Source: CADEFX01 sp963806735 (GTDB lineage: Bacteria; Pseudomonadota; Alphaproteobacteria; Rhizobiales; Hyphomicrobiaceae). From it: DNA of 64,000 nucleotides. The notes below the pieces were generated by a model. That model was not told where the DNA came from and searched no databases. It saw only the letters and a list, made by a program, of their open reading frames with translations. The stretch is taken from the NCBI GenBank assembly GCA_963806735.1, contig CAWEBE010000022.1, positions 124,001-188,000 on the forward strand, given 5' to 3'. Shown piece after piece: positions 51,853-61,174 of this stretch (the stretch's first letter is position 1; the number at the start of each line of letters is the position of its first letter). Position numbers and translations under genes: made by a program.

Positions 51853-52884
51853 TCACTCGGTGCGAGCCCGGGCAAATGCCGGCACCTGGAAGCGCCGGCG
51901 GTAGGCGCCGGGTGTCAGTCCGGTCGTGCGCTTGAACAGCCGTCGAAAGAACGCAGCATCCTCGTATCCGACCTTCCAGCTGATCTCGTCGGCAGGGGCA
52001 TCCGTGCGCTCGAGCCGGCGCTTGGCGTCCTCGATACGCAGGCGTTGGACATAGTCAATTGGTGCGAAGCCCGTCGCGTCCTTGAAGCGCCGTTTGAACG
52101 TGCGCTCAGCAAGACCTGAGCGGCGAACCATCTCCTCGACCGGACTGCCGACCGAAAAGTGTGTCGACAGCCAGTCTTGCGCGGCGGCGATGGCTGCGTC
52201 GCCATGGTCCTTCCGGCCTTGGAAAACGATGTAGGGCGCGAGCCCATCATGGTGCCATTGCAACGCGAAGTACCGCGCCACGGTCTGCGCTGCCGTTGCG
52301 CCGACATGACGGGCGATGAGATAGAGCACGAGGTCATGCCAGGTCATCGAGGCGCCCGACGTGACGAGTTCCTCGCGCTCGCCGGAGACGACCAGCACAC
52401 GCTCCGGCTGCAGCGGTACATTCGGAAACGCCTTTGCGAACTCGCCGGCATATCCCCAGTGGACAGTCGTATTCCGGCCGTCGAACAGGCCGGTCTCGGC
52501 GAGCAGGAATACGCCCGAGCAAGCCGAGCACAGGAGTGCGCCCCGTGCGTGCATCTGCCGTGCCCACCCAACAAGCTCCGGATACCGCCCGGCCTTCCAG
52601 CCGTCAGCGCCAAGTAGTACCGACGGCACAATGATGATGTCCGTTGCTTCGATTTCCGAGGCTGCACGGCGAGCCTCTACGGGCACCCCGCTCGCCAATG
52701 CCACGCTGCCGCGCTCGGTCGCGACGATCTCGATGGTGAACGGCGGCTCGTCGGGGATCGACGGCTCCCCGCGGCCGAGCATGCGGAACGAGCCCAGCAC
52801 GTCGTAGATGCCGGTGAGTGTCGATATGACCGCATCGGGAATTGCCACAAGGCTGACGTGAAGAGGTCGCGTCTGACCCGGCAT
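51853..52884 (-). CDS. GlxA-type AraC regulator with DJ-1/PfpI-like domain
   Basis: 343 residues from ATG 52884. The N-terminal half is a PfpI/amidotransferase-like fold (CSACSGVFLLAETGLFDG with the elbow Cys, then NTTVHWGYAGEFAKAF), and the C-terminal third has two AraC-type HTH motifs (EMVRRSGLAERTFKRRF and SWKVGYEDAAFFRRLFK). Such regulators control catabolic or stress genes. The diverging methyltransferase is a possible target (inference). Confidence 0.9.
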   Translation of the reverse strand: MPGQTRPLHVSLVAIPDAVISTLTGIYDVLGSFRMLGRGEPSIPDEPPFTIEIVATERGSVALASGVPVEARRAASEIEATDIIIVPSVLLGADGWKAGRYPELVGWARQMHARGALLCSACSGVFLLAETGLFDGRNTTVHWGYAGEFAKAFPNVPLQPERVLVVSGEREELVTSGASMTWHDLVLYLIARHVGATAAQTVARYFALQWHHDGLAPYIVFQGRKDHGDAAIAAAQDWLSTHFSVGSPVEEMVRRSGLAERTFKRRFKDATGFAPIDYVQRLRIEDAKRRLERTDAPADEISWKVGYEDAAFFRRLFKRTTGLTPGAYRRRFQVPAFARARTE

Positions 52885-53008
52885 AGTGCTCCTCTTGGCA
52901 CGAAAGAACCGCTTCTGGCCAGTCTCGCACTCACGAGACAAACGGCCAACCGCCATCGTCCCGGTCGGATTCGGCGCAAGGGCACCGAACGCAAGGACGG
53001 AGAATGCA

Positions 53009-54067
53009 ATGACGATCAATCAACAGAAGCTCGATGCGCTTGTCGGGCGTCTTTTCGAGGATCTTTCGGCTGGATATGGCGGCGTCATGGTCAGCCTCGG
53101 CGACAAGCTCGGGCTCTACAAAGCCATGGCAGGCGCCGGCCCGCTGAGCTCGCAGGAGGTTGCCAAGCGCAGCGCCTGTGGGGAGCGATACGTCCGCGAA
53201 TGGCTCAATGCACAGGTCGCAGGCGGCTATGTCGACTATCATCCGACCTCGGCGACCTACGAGCTGACGCCGGAGCAGGCAGAAGTTCTCGCTGACAATT
53301 CTAGTCCCGTCTTCCTGCCGCATGCCTGGCAGGTTGTCGCGTCGATGTGGGCCGACGAGCCGAAGTCGCGCGCCGCCTTCAAGGCGGGCCGGGGCGTCAG
53401 CTGGGGTGAGCACGATGAGCGGCTTTTCTGCGGTGTGGCCGCGTTCTACCGAAACGCCTACAGCGCGAGCCTCGTCAAGGACTGGCTGCCGGCGCTGACG
53501 GGCGTGACCGAGAAGCTGAAGGTGGGTGCCAAGGTGGCTGATGTCGGATGCGGGCATGGTCATTCGACCGTACTAATGGCCAAGGCGTTCCCCAAAAGCC
53601 GGTTCTGGGGCTTCGACGTTCATGAGGGATCCATTGCAGCAGCCCAGCGGATCGCGCGCGAAGCCGGGGTCCACGATCGCGTGAGCTTCGAAGTCGCCAA
53701 GGCCGACGCCTATGCCAAGCGCGAATACGACTTGATCTGTTTTTTCGACTGTTTGCATGACATGGGCCGGCCCATCGATGCTGTGGCCCATGCGGCAAAC
53801 GCCGTGGCAAAGGATGGCACTCTCATGCTGATCGAGCCTTTTGCTGGGGACCGGGTCGAGGACAACATCAATCCCATCGGCCGTCTCTACTATTCAGCAT
53901 CGACAACGATGTGCTGTGCCCACGCCATTTCGGAGCATGGCACCCACGTGCTTGGTGCGCAGGCAGGGCCGCGTCGGCTCGAGGACGTGCTGAAGTCGGC
54001 TGGGCTTGGGACAGTGCGCCGGGCCACCGAGACGCCGTTCAACCTGATCATCGAGGCGCGTCGGTGA
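53009..54067 (+). CDS. SAM-dependent methyltransferase with winged-helix N terminus
   Basis: 352 residues from ATG 53009 (AGGACGGAGAA site). The N-terminal winged helix (QEVAKRSACGERYVREWLN) is joined to a Rossmann methylase: motif I VADVGCGHGHSTVLMA, motif II acidic WGFDVHEGS, and motif IV ICFFDCLHDMGRP. Its layout matches Rv2258c-like methylases. The substrate is unknown. Divergent from the GlxA-type regulator, with a 124-nt promoter gap. Confidence 0.88.
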   Translation: MTINQQKLDALVGRLFEDLSAGYGGVMVSLGDKLGLYKAMAGAGPLSSQEVAKRSACGERYVREWLNAQVAGGYVDYHPTSATYELTPEQAEVLADNSSPVFLPHAWQVVASMWADEPKSRAAFKAGRGVSWGEHDERLFCGVAAFYRNAYSASLVKDWLPALTGVTEKLKVGAKVADVGCGHGHSTVLMAKAFPKSRFWGFDVHEGSIAAAQRIAREAGVHDRVSFEVAKADAYAKREYDLICFFDCLHDMGRPIDAVAHAANAVAKDGTLMLIEPFAGDRVEDNINPIGRLYYSASTTMCCAHAISEHGTHVLGAQAGPRRLEDVLKSAGLGTVRRATETPFNLIIEARR

Positions 54068-54159
54068 TCAGACCGGGCACTGCCCAAACAGCTTGTTGCC
54101 CTCGCGCTTCACGCCTCATATGGAAGCAGTAGTGCTCTCATGTGAGACGATTGCACTCC

Positions 54160-54193
54160 AGGCACCCTGGCGTTGCGACGCTCCAGGGTGCCT
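54160..54193. terminator. Terminator hairpin between convergent genes
   Basis: AGGCACCCTGG pairs fully with CCAGGGTGCCT across a 12-nt loop, followed by AATGTTTT on the plus strand. It lies between the convergent methyltransferase and HlyD genes and may serve both. Confidence 0.8.
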
Positions 54194-54223
54194 AATGTTT
54201 TCGCGTGACCTTGTATATCCGGC

Positions 54224-55339
54224 TCAGCGGCGGAAATAGGCTTCCGCGCGCATGCCCGGCAGCAGAGGAACCGTGCCCTCGAGATCGATCATGACCTCCA
54301 TGACCTCGACATCGGTGGCGCGGCGCGCGCCGCGGGACGACATGCGAGGTGCGGCGAGAGACGGGGCAAGCTCCGTCACTTTGCCCTCGAAGTCCTGGCC
54401 CGGATAGCCGTTGCTGCGCACGAATGCCTTCTGGCCGATCTTGATCTTGGAGACGTCGTGCTCGTCGACCTCGGCGCGCACGCGGACGACTGACATGTCG
54501 CCGATGACGATCAGCGGCTGCTCCGGTGCCGGCGTCACCATCTCGCCGGTCTTGGCGTGCAGCTGCAGCACGGTGCCAGCCATCGGCGAGCGGATGCGCG
54601 TCTTGTCCAGCATCAACTCGGCCATGGTCACATCCGCATAGGCGGCTGACACACCAGCCTCCAAACGGTTGGGGCCTGGAATATTGCCTTTCGCCTGAGC
54701 AAGCGCAAAGGATGCCTGCTGCTGGCGCAGACGCTCACGGGTGTCGTTGAGGCGCTTGCGGGCCTGCGCCTGCAGTGGTGCGGCGCCGGTGCTCTTGCGG
54801 TCGCCGGCGATGGCGTCATCGAGCTCGAAGCGGGCATTCATGACGGCGCGCTCGGCTGCAAACACGGCGTCCTCGGCCTTGCGCACGTCCTCGCGTCCGG
54901 CGGTGCCGGGCTGCGCGTCGCGCTCGCGCTTGCGCGCGGACGCCTCCGCATCCGTAGCGGCGAGACGAGTGCGTGCCTCGACATCATCGAGGCGGATCAG
55001 CACCTCGCCTTCTGCCACGCGGTCGTTGACGCGCACGAAAGAGTCGGTGACACGGCCGAGCATGCCGGCGCTGATGCGCACGAGGCCGGTTCGCGGCTCG
55101 ACACGGCCCGGCGCGGCCGCGACCCAGGGCACGTCGGGCTGTGGTGCTACGGTCTGGACGACTTTGATCGGTGCCGCCTCCTTGCCGAGGTTGGCACGGC
55201 CCGGTGTGATGTAGATGGAAACCGCGACGCCGGCTGCGCCGAGCGCGACCAGGCTCGCCATGCCGGCGATCTTCTTCACAACTCCACCCCGGCGCGGTTG
55301 CATCGCCGTGTGCTCGGCGGTTGCGCTGTATGATTGCAT
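54224..55339 (-). CDS. HlyD-family periplasmic adaptor, DevB-like
   Basis: 371 residues. One N-terminal membrane helix (MASLVALGAAGVAVSIYI), a lipoyl/barrel-sandwich half-motif (RISAGMLGRVTDSFVRVNDRV), a long coiled-coil hairpin (about residues 125-230), the second lipoyl half (IRSPMAGTVLQLHAKTGEMV) and a beta-barrel. Length and the ABC partners encoded at 59140 and 60360 suggest a DevBCA-type exporter, which moves lipids or glycolipids to the outer membrane in cyanobacteria. The adaptor is 3.8 kb from its likely partners. Confidence 0.85.
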   Translation of the reverse strand: MQSYSATAEHTAMQPRRGGVVKKIAGMASLVALGAAGVAVSIYITPGRANLGKEAAPIKVVQTVAPQPDVPWVAAAPGRVEPRTGLVRISAGMLGRVTDSFVRVNDRVAEGEVLIRLDDVEARTRLAATDAEASARKRERDAQPGTAGREDVRKAEDAVFAAERAVMNARFELDDAIAGDRKSTGAAPLQAQARKRLNDTRERLRQQQASFALAQAKGNIPGPNRLEAGVSAAYADVTMAELMLDKTRIRSPMAGTVLQLHAKTGEMVTPAPEQPLIVIGDMSVVRVRAEVDEHDVSKIKIGQKAFVRSNGYPGQDFEGKVTELAPSLAAPRMSSRGARRATDVEVMEVMIDLEGTVPLLPGMRAEAYFRR

Positions 55340-55588
55340 GACTGCGATCCTCTGCTCTCGACAGGAGCTGTCGGCCCCGTTTCAACACTCCGCACCTTAG
55401 GGAGTGAGGGGGAGGTGCGCTGTTACCCTTGGAACATGCGCGTCGAATATACCGATGGCGGCCGCACAACAGCAAAATTGCGCTCGTGTTTCTCCGGGAA
55501 CAGCCGTGCCGGCGGCCTTCTGGCAAAACTCTCCCATGTCATGCGGTCAGGCGACGTCACCTGTTCAGCCTCAAGCGGAGAGAGTGTC

Positions 55589-55804
55589 ATGCACGGAAGA
55601 ATCACCAAGTTCCGCCACGATATGGGCGTCGGCGTCATCGTGGCCGACAACGGCCGCAAGTTCCGCTTCACCGGAACGCAGGTCCGCAATTCGACGCCGG
55701 AGCTCGTCGGTCAGAGCGTGGATTTCGTGGTCAGCGGCAGCCGGCCGATGGACATCATCATGATGTCCGGGTCGCCCTGGACCGCCTTCGGCGGCATCCG
55801 CTGA
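55589..55804 (+). CDS. Small conserved hypothetical protein
   Basis: 71 residues from ATG 55589, preceded by GGAGAGAG. The sequence (MHGRITKFRHDMGVGVIVAD, then KFRFTGTQVRN) has alternating hydrophobic beta-strand character and resembles a small OB-fold or cold-shock-like barrel without the RNP motifs. Similar proteins are hypothetical in Rhizobiales. It is followed closely by another hypothetical gene. Confidence 0.6.
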   Translation: MHGRITKFRHDMGVGVIVADNGRKFRFTGTQVRNSTPELVGQSVDFVVSGSRPMDIIMMSGSPWTAFGGIR

Positions 55805-55834
55805 CGCTTAGACCTTCAAGCAGGAGCGACCCGG

Positions 55835-56266
55835 ATGCCCGGCACACTGGACCAGACTGATATTCCGCGCGTGGCGCCAGCAGAGCTGGCGCGCGCCATG
55901 CGGTTTATGATCGACAACGGCAAGGGTCTTGTCCTGCTGCGCGGCGTCAACGGCTCCGACATGCGCGAGCTGGAGGGGGCGATCTGGGATCGGCTGGATG
56001 GCGATATCGTCCAGCGCCGTGCGGCGCTGGTGCGGTTCCAATGCCTGGTCGAGGTGTTCTCGGCGCGACGCCTGCGCGAGCTCATGTTGCGCCGCGGTTT
56101 CCGGCTGATCGCGCCGGCCCTTCACGTGGCGGCCGACATGCGCCTCAGCACGAAATGGGGCTTCAGCCCGCACAAGTTCAACCTGGCCCTGCAGGCGCTG
56201 GTTGCCGAGCTGGAGCAGCAGCCGCGTGTCGTGGTGAGCGAGGACAGGCTGGAGCTGGCGGCCTGA
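55835..56266 (+). CDS. Conserved hypothetical protein
   Basis: 143 residues, alpha/beta-mixed and soluble (LARAMRFMIDNGKGLVLLRG, then WGFSPHKFNLALQALV). No signal peptide or catalytic motif is recognised. It starts 31 nt after the preceding small gene, so the two likely form an operon. Between its stop and the Crp/Fnr gene (56267-56651) lies only a weak small ORF. Confidence 0.6.
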   Translation: MPGTLDQTDIPRVAPAELARAMRFMIDNGKGLVLLRGVNGSDMRELEGAIWDRLDGDIVQRRAALVRFQCLVEVFSARRLRELMLRRGFRLIAPALHVAADMRLSTKWGFSPHKFNLALQALVAELEQQPRVVVSEDRLELAA

Positions 56267-56344
56267 GCCGGCAATTCGCGCCAACGTGTTCCCGACGAAA
56301 CAGCGCAGGACTGGGTAGCGGTGAATACTCTAGCCAGATCGCAA

Positions 56345-56566
56345 ATGGAGCTAGCCATGCTGCCCGATATAGAGTTTGCATCCCTGCGCTTCCCCCTGCT
56401 GTTGGGGGCCATCGCCGGCGCAATCTTCGGCGTGCTGACCTCACAGCCATTGCGGGCTTCGGCGCCCATTGTCGATGCTCCTACAACCCAGTCCTGCCGC
56501 ATCCTGTGCGAGAGCGCGACCTGGCTCAGGACACCCGTGCGCTACCGCACATCGGGCGCCGGCTAA
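56345..56566 (+). CDS. Possible small membrane protein
   Basis: About 73 residues from ATG 56345 (MELAMLPDIEFASLRF). One hydrophobic helix (LLLGAIAGAIFGVLTS) is followed by a Cys/Arg-containing tail. A longer GTG start at 56321 exists. It fills the gap before the Crp/Fnr gene. No ribosome-binding site is convincing, so the call is weak. Confidence 0.35.
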   Translation: MELAMLPDIEFASLRFPLLLGAIAGAIFGVLTSQPLRASAPIVDAPTTQSCRILCESATWLRTPVRYRTSGAG

Positions 56567-56651
56567 CGTCAACGCTATACGCTGTCGGCCCTCGACAAGT
56601 GGTTCGTTGCCTGCAAGATGATGGCGGACACAGCATCCGGGATGCAAGAAC

Positions 56652-57344
56652 ATGGAGCGCTCGATCATCGAACTCCTGGGGCGCTCGGCGCTGTTCGGTT
56701 CGCTGAGCGAGGCCGATCGGGCTGCCATCGCCGCGCGCATGCGGCGCGTCCAGTTCGAGCCGGACCAGATGATCTTTTCGCGCGGCGATCCCGGCCGCGA
56801 GATTTACTTGGTGATCCAGGGCCGTATCCGGCTTTCGGTGCTCTCCAGCGACGGCCGAGAGCTATCGCTGGACCATGCTGCGCCCGGCGGCATTTTTGGT
56901 GAGATTGCCACGCTCGATGGCGGGGAGCGGACAGCGGGCGCCACCGCCATCAGCCGCGTGGAGGCCATGTCCCTGCCGCAGCGGGCGCTTATGGAGTTGA
57001 TCGAGAGCAACCCAAAGGTCGCCATGGCGGCCGTTCGCTTCCTGTGCACGCGCTTGCGTGAGACGGATCAGCGGCTGGAGGCTATCGCGCTGCATCGCAT
57101 TGAGGTGCGTCTGGCGCGGCTAATGCTGTCCGCGCTCAGGATCAAGACGCCCAATGTGAAGGGGGCCAAGGTGCCCCTCGATCTCGGCATGTCGCAGGGC
57201 GAGCTGGCCCTGCTGATCGGGGCCAGCCGGCCCAAGGTCAACGTGGCGCTGACCATGCTCGAGGACATGGGTGCGATCGCCCGGGCTGGGGCCGGGTTCA
57301 CGTGCGACACGTCCGTGCTGGAAAGCATCGCCGATATGGAATGA
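56652..57344 (+). CDS. Crp/Fnr-family transcriptional regulator
   Basis: 230 residues. A cyclic-nucleotide-binding fold (FSRGDPGREIYLVIQGRIR and GGIFGEIATLDGGERTA) is joined to a C-terminal HTH (SQGELALLIGASRPKVNVAL). No Fnr-type N-terminal Cys cluster is seen, so it does not carry the oxygen-sensing Fe-S centre of Fnr. The effector is unknown. It may control the hydrolase or exporter genes that follow. Confidence 0.9.
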   Translation: MERSIIELLGRSALFGSLSEADRAAIAARMRRVQFEPDQMIFSRGDPGREIYLVIQGRIRLSVLSSDGRELSLDHAAPGGIFGEIATLDGGERTAGATAISRVEAMSLPQRALMELIESNPKVAMAAVRFLCTRLRETDQRLEAIALHRIEVRLARLMLSALRIKTPNVKGAKVPLDLGMSQGELALLIGASRPKVNVALTMLEDMGAIARAGAGFTCDTSVLESIADME

Positions 57345-57485
57345 GGGGCATCTGGCGCGCGGGCTTGCAACCTCTTTCGGTTAAAATCTCCCGATAAAGC
57401 AAAGCCTTTCCTGTTCCTCCCGGAACAGCGCGGTGCGCAGCTCCCGCTTAGGGTCGAGCATCATCTCGAACACAGCGGGGCGTGA

Positions 57486-58277
57486 GAATGTCTTCGAACG
57501 ATAGCAGCAACCGCGTCCCCGGGTGCCGAGTTCGGCATCCTTCTGATGCAGGCTCCGGGCGAGGCGGCGTCCGGATTGTCCTCCATCGCCGATGGACTTG
57601 CGCACGCCGGACATACGGTGCGCTGCCTGCCGTCAGCCTCGTCCGAGGATGGGGCGAAGGCGGCCCGGTGGTGGGACTGGTATGCCGGCGCAGAGGCAGC
57701 GCTGGCGGACATGCGCAAGGATTGCGACGTGGTCATCGCCGGCGGGTCATCGGTGGGGGCGGCGCTCGGCCTGCTGCTGGCTGCCAACTACCCCAAGGAT
57801 GTGCAGGGAACGGCACTGTTCGCGCCGACATTGTGGCTCAACGGACGGCTTGCTCCACGGGCGGCAGGGCTGGTGTGCCTGGCCCTGGGCCGGCGAGCCG
57901 CCGAGGCGATCGGCATCTCACCCTGGCTGTCGCAGGGGGCAGTTCCGGCAGAAAGCCTGGCGGAGTATCGGCGGCTGCTGGAGGCCGCCCGGCGTGTGCT
58001 GAAGGCCATCAATCAGCCGGCCCTGATCGTGCATTCGCGCGAGGACCGGTGCGCGGGCCTGGACAACGCCGGCTATCTGCAACGCCACCTGCGGGGCCTG
58101 GTCGACATGGTGATCCTAGGTGGCAGCCATCAGGCCGGGGGGCTGGACCGCCAGCACGACCTCATTGTCGAGAAGGCCACGGCCTTCGTCGAAGCAGTAG
58201 CCAGACGGCCGCGGATCGCGCCCGGGAAACCACAGGCGGCTCAGCCGGTGGCTCTGCTGAAGGCCAAGGCAGCGTGA
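57486..58277 (+). CDS. Alpha/beta-hydrolase-like protein with a disrupted 5' end
   Basis: From ATG 57546 the protein is 243 residues, with an alpha/beta-hydrolase pattern: an early oxyanion strand (FGILLMQAPGEAA), VIAGGSSVGAALGLLLAA (nucleophile elbow with GGSSVG), LIVHSREDRC (acid) and LGGSHQAGG (His). The frame is open from 57486, but the natural start (MSSNDSSNRVPG, ATG 57488) is in the +2 frame and switches near the CCCCGGG run at 57517-57523. So the gene is frameshifted or misread at its start. The catalytic set looks intact. Confidence 0.65.
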   Translation, partial: ECLRTIAATASPGAEFGILLMQAPGEAASGLSSIADGLAHAGHTVRCLPSASSEDGAKAARWWDWYAGAEAALADMRKDCDVVIAGGSSVGAALGLLLAANYPKDVQGTALFAPTLWLNGRLAPRAAGLVCLALGRRAAEAIGISPWLSQGAVPAESLAEYRRLLEAARRVLKAINQPALIVHSREDRCAGLDNAGYLQRHLRGLVDMVILGGSHQAGGLDRQHDLIVEKATAFVEAVARRPRIAPGKPQAAQPVALLKAKAA

Positions 58278-58407
58278 GATGCAATCGCCGGTTATGGAAC
58301 TGCGGCCTCAAAAAGATTGCGTCCTGTTCCGAGGGAAACAGCGGCCACCCGTGCGGTGGCTCAGGATCGGGACAAGTGAACAAGCCCACTGTGAAAGGAC
58401 TAACGTC

Positions 58408-59091
58408 ATGAACAAGCTGATCCTCGCCGCCGCAGCCGCCGCGACCGTCTTTGGAGCCGGTTCGACCGCGTTCGCGCCGGAGGCAGAGGCCGGCATGCGG
58501 ATCGGCTTCGGTTTTCGCCATCACGTCTTCCGCCCGCACTTTCACACTCCGCCTACGTTCTACAGAGCGCCCGACGAGGATGAGGTGCGCATCAAGCGCC
58601 GCATCGCGCGCAGCAAGCCGCAGCCGGAGAAGAAAGCTGTGCCGCTCGTGAAGTTCGCTGACGGCACCGGCCGCCAGTTCGATCCCGCCAGCAAGGTGTG
58701 GTTCGACGGCAAGGGCCAGTGCTTCTCGGGCAAGCAGCAGTTCACCTTCAAGAATGACTCCTGGTTCTACGGCACGTCGAAGTGGACCGAGAGCAACGGC
58801 ATCTGGAAGACGAACTCCACCGAGGCGCCCGAGCTCGTGAGCTGCGAGAGCGTGCCTTCGTTCGCGGCCAAGGCCAACGCTTTCACCTCGAAGACGGCGA
58901 ACCGGGGCGAGAGCTCCAAGGGCGCCGCCGAGCAGCCGGTGAAGACGCCTGCCGCCGCGCCCGCGCCGAAGATCAAGACGGCCGAGGGTACAGGTTCGAG
59001 CGAGATCGCAAAGGCGGCGCCGGCTCAGACCGAGTGCAAGAAGTACTTCCCGAGCATCGGTCAGATGCTGGTCGTGCCCTGCGGCGAGTAA
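58408..59091 (+). CDS. Secreted hypothetical protein
   Basis: 227 residues from ATG 58408 (GTGAAAGGAC upstream). A signal peptide (KLILAAAAAATVFGAGS) is followed by a mature part with a FADGTGRQFDPASKVWF domain with paired Cys (QCFSGKQ, LVSCES), then an Ala/Pro/Lys-rich linker and a C-terminal CKKYFPSIGQMLVVPC motif. I do not recognise the family. It precedes the exporter permease by 48 nt. Confidence 0.7.
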   Translation: MNKLILAAAAAATVFGAGSTAFAPEAEAGMRIGFGFRHHVFRPHFHTPPTFYRAPDEDEVRIKRRIARSKPQPEKKAVPLVKFADGTGRQFDPASKVWFDGKGQCFSGKQQFTFKNDSWFYGTSKWTESNGIWKTNSTEAPELVSCESVPSFAAKANAFTSKTANRGESSKGAAEQPVKTPAAAPAPKIKTAEGTGSSEIAKAAPAQTECKKYFPSIGQMLVVPCGE

Positions 59092-59139
59092 GCCGCAACT
59101 AGGTAGAGAAACGGTCAAGCGAGCTCGAGGGAGCCAGTC

Positions 59140-60345
59140 ATGCAGGTCGCAGCCGCCACAACTAACGCCCAAGCGCCGGCCCGGTCAGTCCGGGCCGGTA
59201 AGAAGCGCAGAGCCCTGCCAATGGTGCCGAAGCTGGCCTATCGCAATCTCTTCTATGATCGCCTGAGCCTGGCGGTGACGCTGACCGGCATCGTCTTCTC
59301 GGTGGTGCTGGTGGCGGTGCAGTTCGGCATCTACCTCGGCTCCGAGAACCGGATCGCCGCCATGCTTGACCACGCTGAGGCCGATCTTTGGGTCGTGCCG
59401 CTCGGCACCAAGAGCTTCGATGATCCTTCATTCCTTTCGGGCCGTGAGCGCCACGCCATCCTGTCTACGCGCGGTGTCGCCGGTGTGGAAGAGCTGGTGG
59501 TTGGCTTCGCGAGCTGGCGCAAGCCGAAAGGCGGGTCGACGGCGGCGCTTGTGGTCGGCTCCGAAACGTCGCGCGGCAAGCTGCCTTGGGACGTGGTCGA
59601 AGGAAGCATTGCCGCCCTGTCCGCGCCGAACGGCGTGGCGGTTGACAAGACATATTTCACCGAGCTTGGCATCAACCGTCTTGGCGACAAGGCCGAGGTC
59701 AACAACATCGAAGTGACGGCAACGGCGGTGACGAACGGCATCCGCTCGTTCACGACGCTGCCCTACGTCTTCACTACGCTCGGTACGGCACGCAACCTGC
59801 TCGATGCAGCCTCCGACCAGACCTCCTATACGCTCGTCAATGTGGCGCCGGGCGTCGACATCGACAGCGTTCGCAAGAGCCTGGCGGCGCGCCTGCCGGA
59901 CACCGAGGTTCTGACGCACGAGGAGTTCCGCACGCGCAGCCTCGACTATTGGCTGTTCGAAACGGGCGCCGGCTCGGCGCTGATCGCGGGCGCCATCCTC
60001 GGCATCATCGTCGGCATCGTGATCGTGGCGCAAACGCTGTACGCGAGCACCAAGGACCACCTGAACGAGTTCGCCACGCTGCGCGCGCTCGGAGCCTCGG
60101 CCGGCTACATCCATCGCGTCATCCTGATGCAGGCGGTGCTGAGCGCGGCGCTGGGCTACATCCTCGGCATCTGCCTCAGCTTGGCTGTGATCTGGGCCTC
60201 GAGCGAGAGCACGCTACTGATCGTGATGACGATGAACCTCGCCCTTTTTCTGCTCGCGCTGACGGTCGGCATGTGCGTGCTCGCCGCGGTTTGCGCCATC
60301 TTCAAAGTCACCCGCATCGATCCGGCCGTCGTGTTCAGCCGGTAA
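59140..60345 (+). CDS. ABC exporter permease, DevC/FtsX-like
   Basis: 401 residues. One N-terminal membrane helix (VTLTGIVFSVVLVAVQFGIYL), a large extracytoplasmic domain (residues 60-270), then three C-terminal helices (the ALIAGAILGIIVGIVIVAQ region and following). This is the MacB/FtsX topology, and the N-terminal NLFYDRLSLAVTL segment fits DevC. It forms a transporter with the ATPase starting 14 nt later. Confidence 0.88.
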   Translation: MQVAAATTNAQAPARSVRAGKKRRALPMVPKLAYRNLFYDRLSLAVTLTGIVFSVVLVAVQFGIYLGSENRIAAMLDHAEADLWVVPLGTKSFDDPSFLSGRERHAILSTRGVAGVEELVVGFASWRKPKGGSTAALVVGSETSRGKLPWDVVEGSIAALSAPNGVAVDKTYFTELGINRLGDKAEVNNIEVTATAVTNGIRSFTTLPYVFTTLGTARNLLDAASDQTSYTLVNVAPGVDIDSVRKSLAARLPDTEVLTHEEFRTRSLDYWLFETGAGSALIAGAILGIIVGIVIVAQTLYASTKDHLNEFATLRALGASAGYIHRVILMQAVLSAALGYILGICLSLAVIWASSESTLLIVMTMNLALFLLALTVGMCVLAAVCAIFKVTRIDPAVVFSR

Positions 60346-60359
60346 AGGAGACAACGACA

Positions 60360-61133
60360 ATGACCCGTCCCATCCTCGAAGCTCAGAACATCATCAAGAC
60401 GCTGGGTTCCGGCCCCGCGCAGGTACAGGTGCTGAAGGGCGTGAACTTTGACTTGATGCCGGGTGAGCTGACGCTGCTCATGGGCCCCTCGGGAAGCGGC
60501 AAGACCACGCTGCTGTCGATCCTGGGCTGCATCCTGACGCCCGACTCCGGCACGCTGCAAATCGCCGGCCAATCGACTGCCGGGCTCAATGCGGAAAGCA
60601 TGGCGGACCTGCGCCGCCGGCACGTGGGCTTCGTGTTCCAGGCCTACAACCTGGTGCCGACGCTGACGGCGCTCGAGAATGTCATGCTGGCGCTGGACCT
60701 GCGCGGGGCCTCGATGGCTGATGCGCCGGATCTGGCCGCCGATGCGCTGCGCGCGGTTGGGCTGTCGCATCGCGAAAATGCGATGCCGGGCAAGCTCAGC
60801 GGCGGCGAGAAGCAGCGCGTCTCTATCGCCCGTGCCTTGGCGGGCTCGCCCTCGGTCATCCTCGCGGATGAGCCGACGGCGGCGCTCGATGCGGAGAACG
60901 GTAAGGCCGTGATGGAGCTGCTGGCGCAGGTGGCAAAGGACTCCAACCGCGGCGTGCTCGCGGTCACGCACGACCATCGCACGCTCGAGTACGCCGATCG
61001 CATCATCAGGATCGAGGACGGACGTATCGTCGGCCGCGCGCGCCGCCGCGAGGTCGGCGCGCCAATCACGCCGAATGTGTCATGGGGAACAGCGGGTCAC
61101 GCACTCGTCGAGCATGCTGAGGCCATGGCCTGA
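60360..61133 (+). CDS. ABC exporter ATP-binding protein, DevA-like
   Basis: 257 residues from ATG 60360 (AAAGGAGA site). Walker A GPSGSGKTTLL, signature LSGGEKQRVS, Walker B VILADEPTAALD and H-loop THDHRTLEYAD are intact. It belongs to the LolD/MacB ATPase group with a C-terminal extension of about 25 residues. With the upstream permease and the HlyD protein at 54224 it would make a DevBCA-type export system. Confidence 0.9.
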   Translation: MTRPILEAQNIIKTLGSGPAQVQVLKGVNFDLMPGELTLLMGPSGSGKTTLLSILGCILTPDSGTLQIAGQSTAGLNAESMADLRRRHVGFVFQAYNLVPTLTALENVMLALDLRGASMADAPDLAADALRAVGLSHRENAMPGKLSGGEKQRVSIARALAGSPSVILADEPTAALDAENGKAVMELLAQVAKDSNRGVLAVTHDHRTLEYADRIIRIEDGRIVGRARRREVGAPITPNVSWGTAGHALVEHAEAMA

Positions 61134-61174
61134 TCGCGGGCGATCGGGATCGATCTAACGAGGAGCACATCGAC

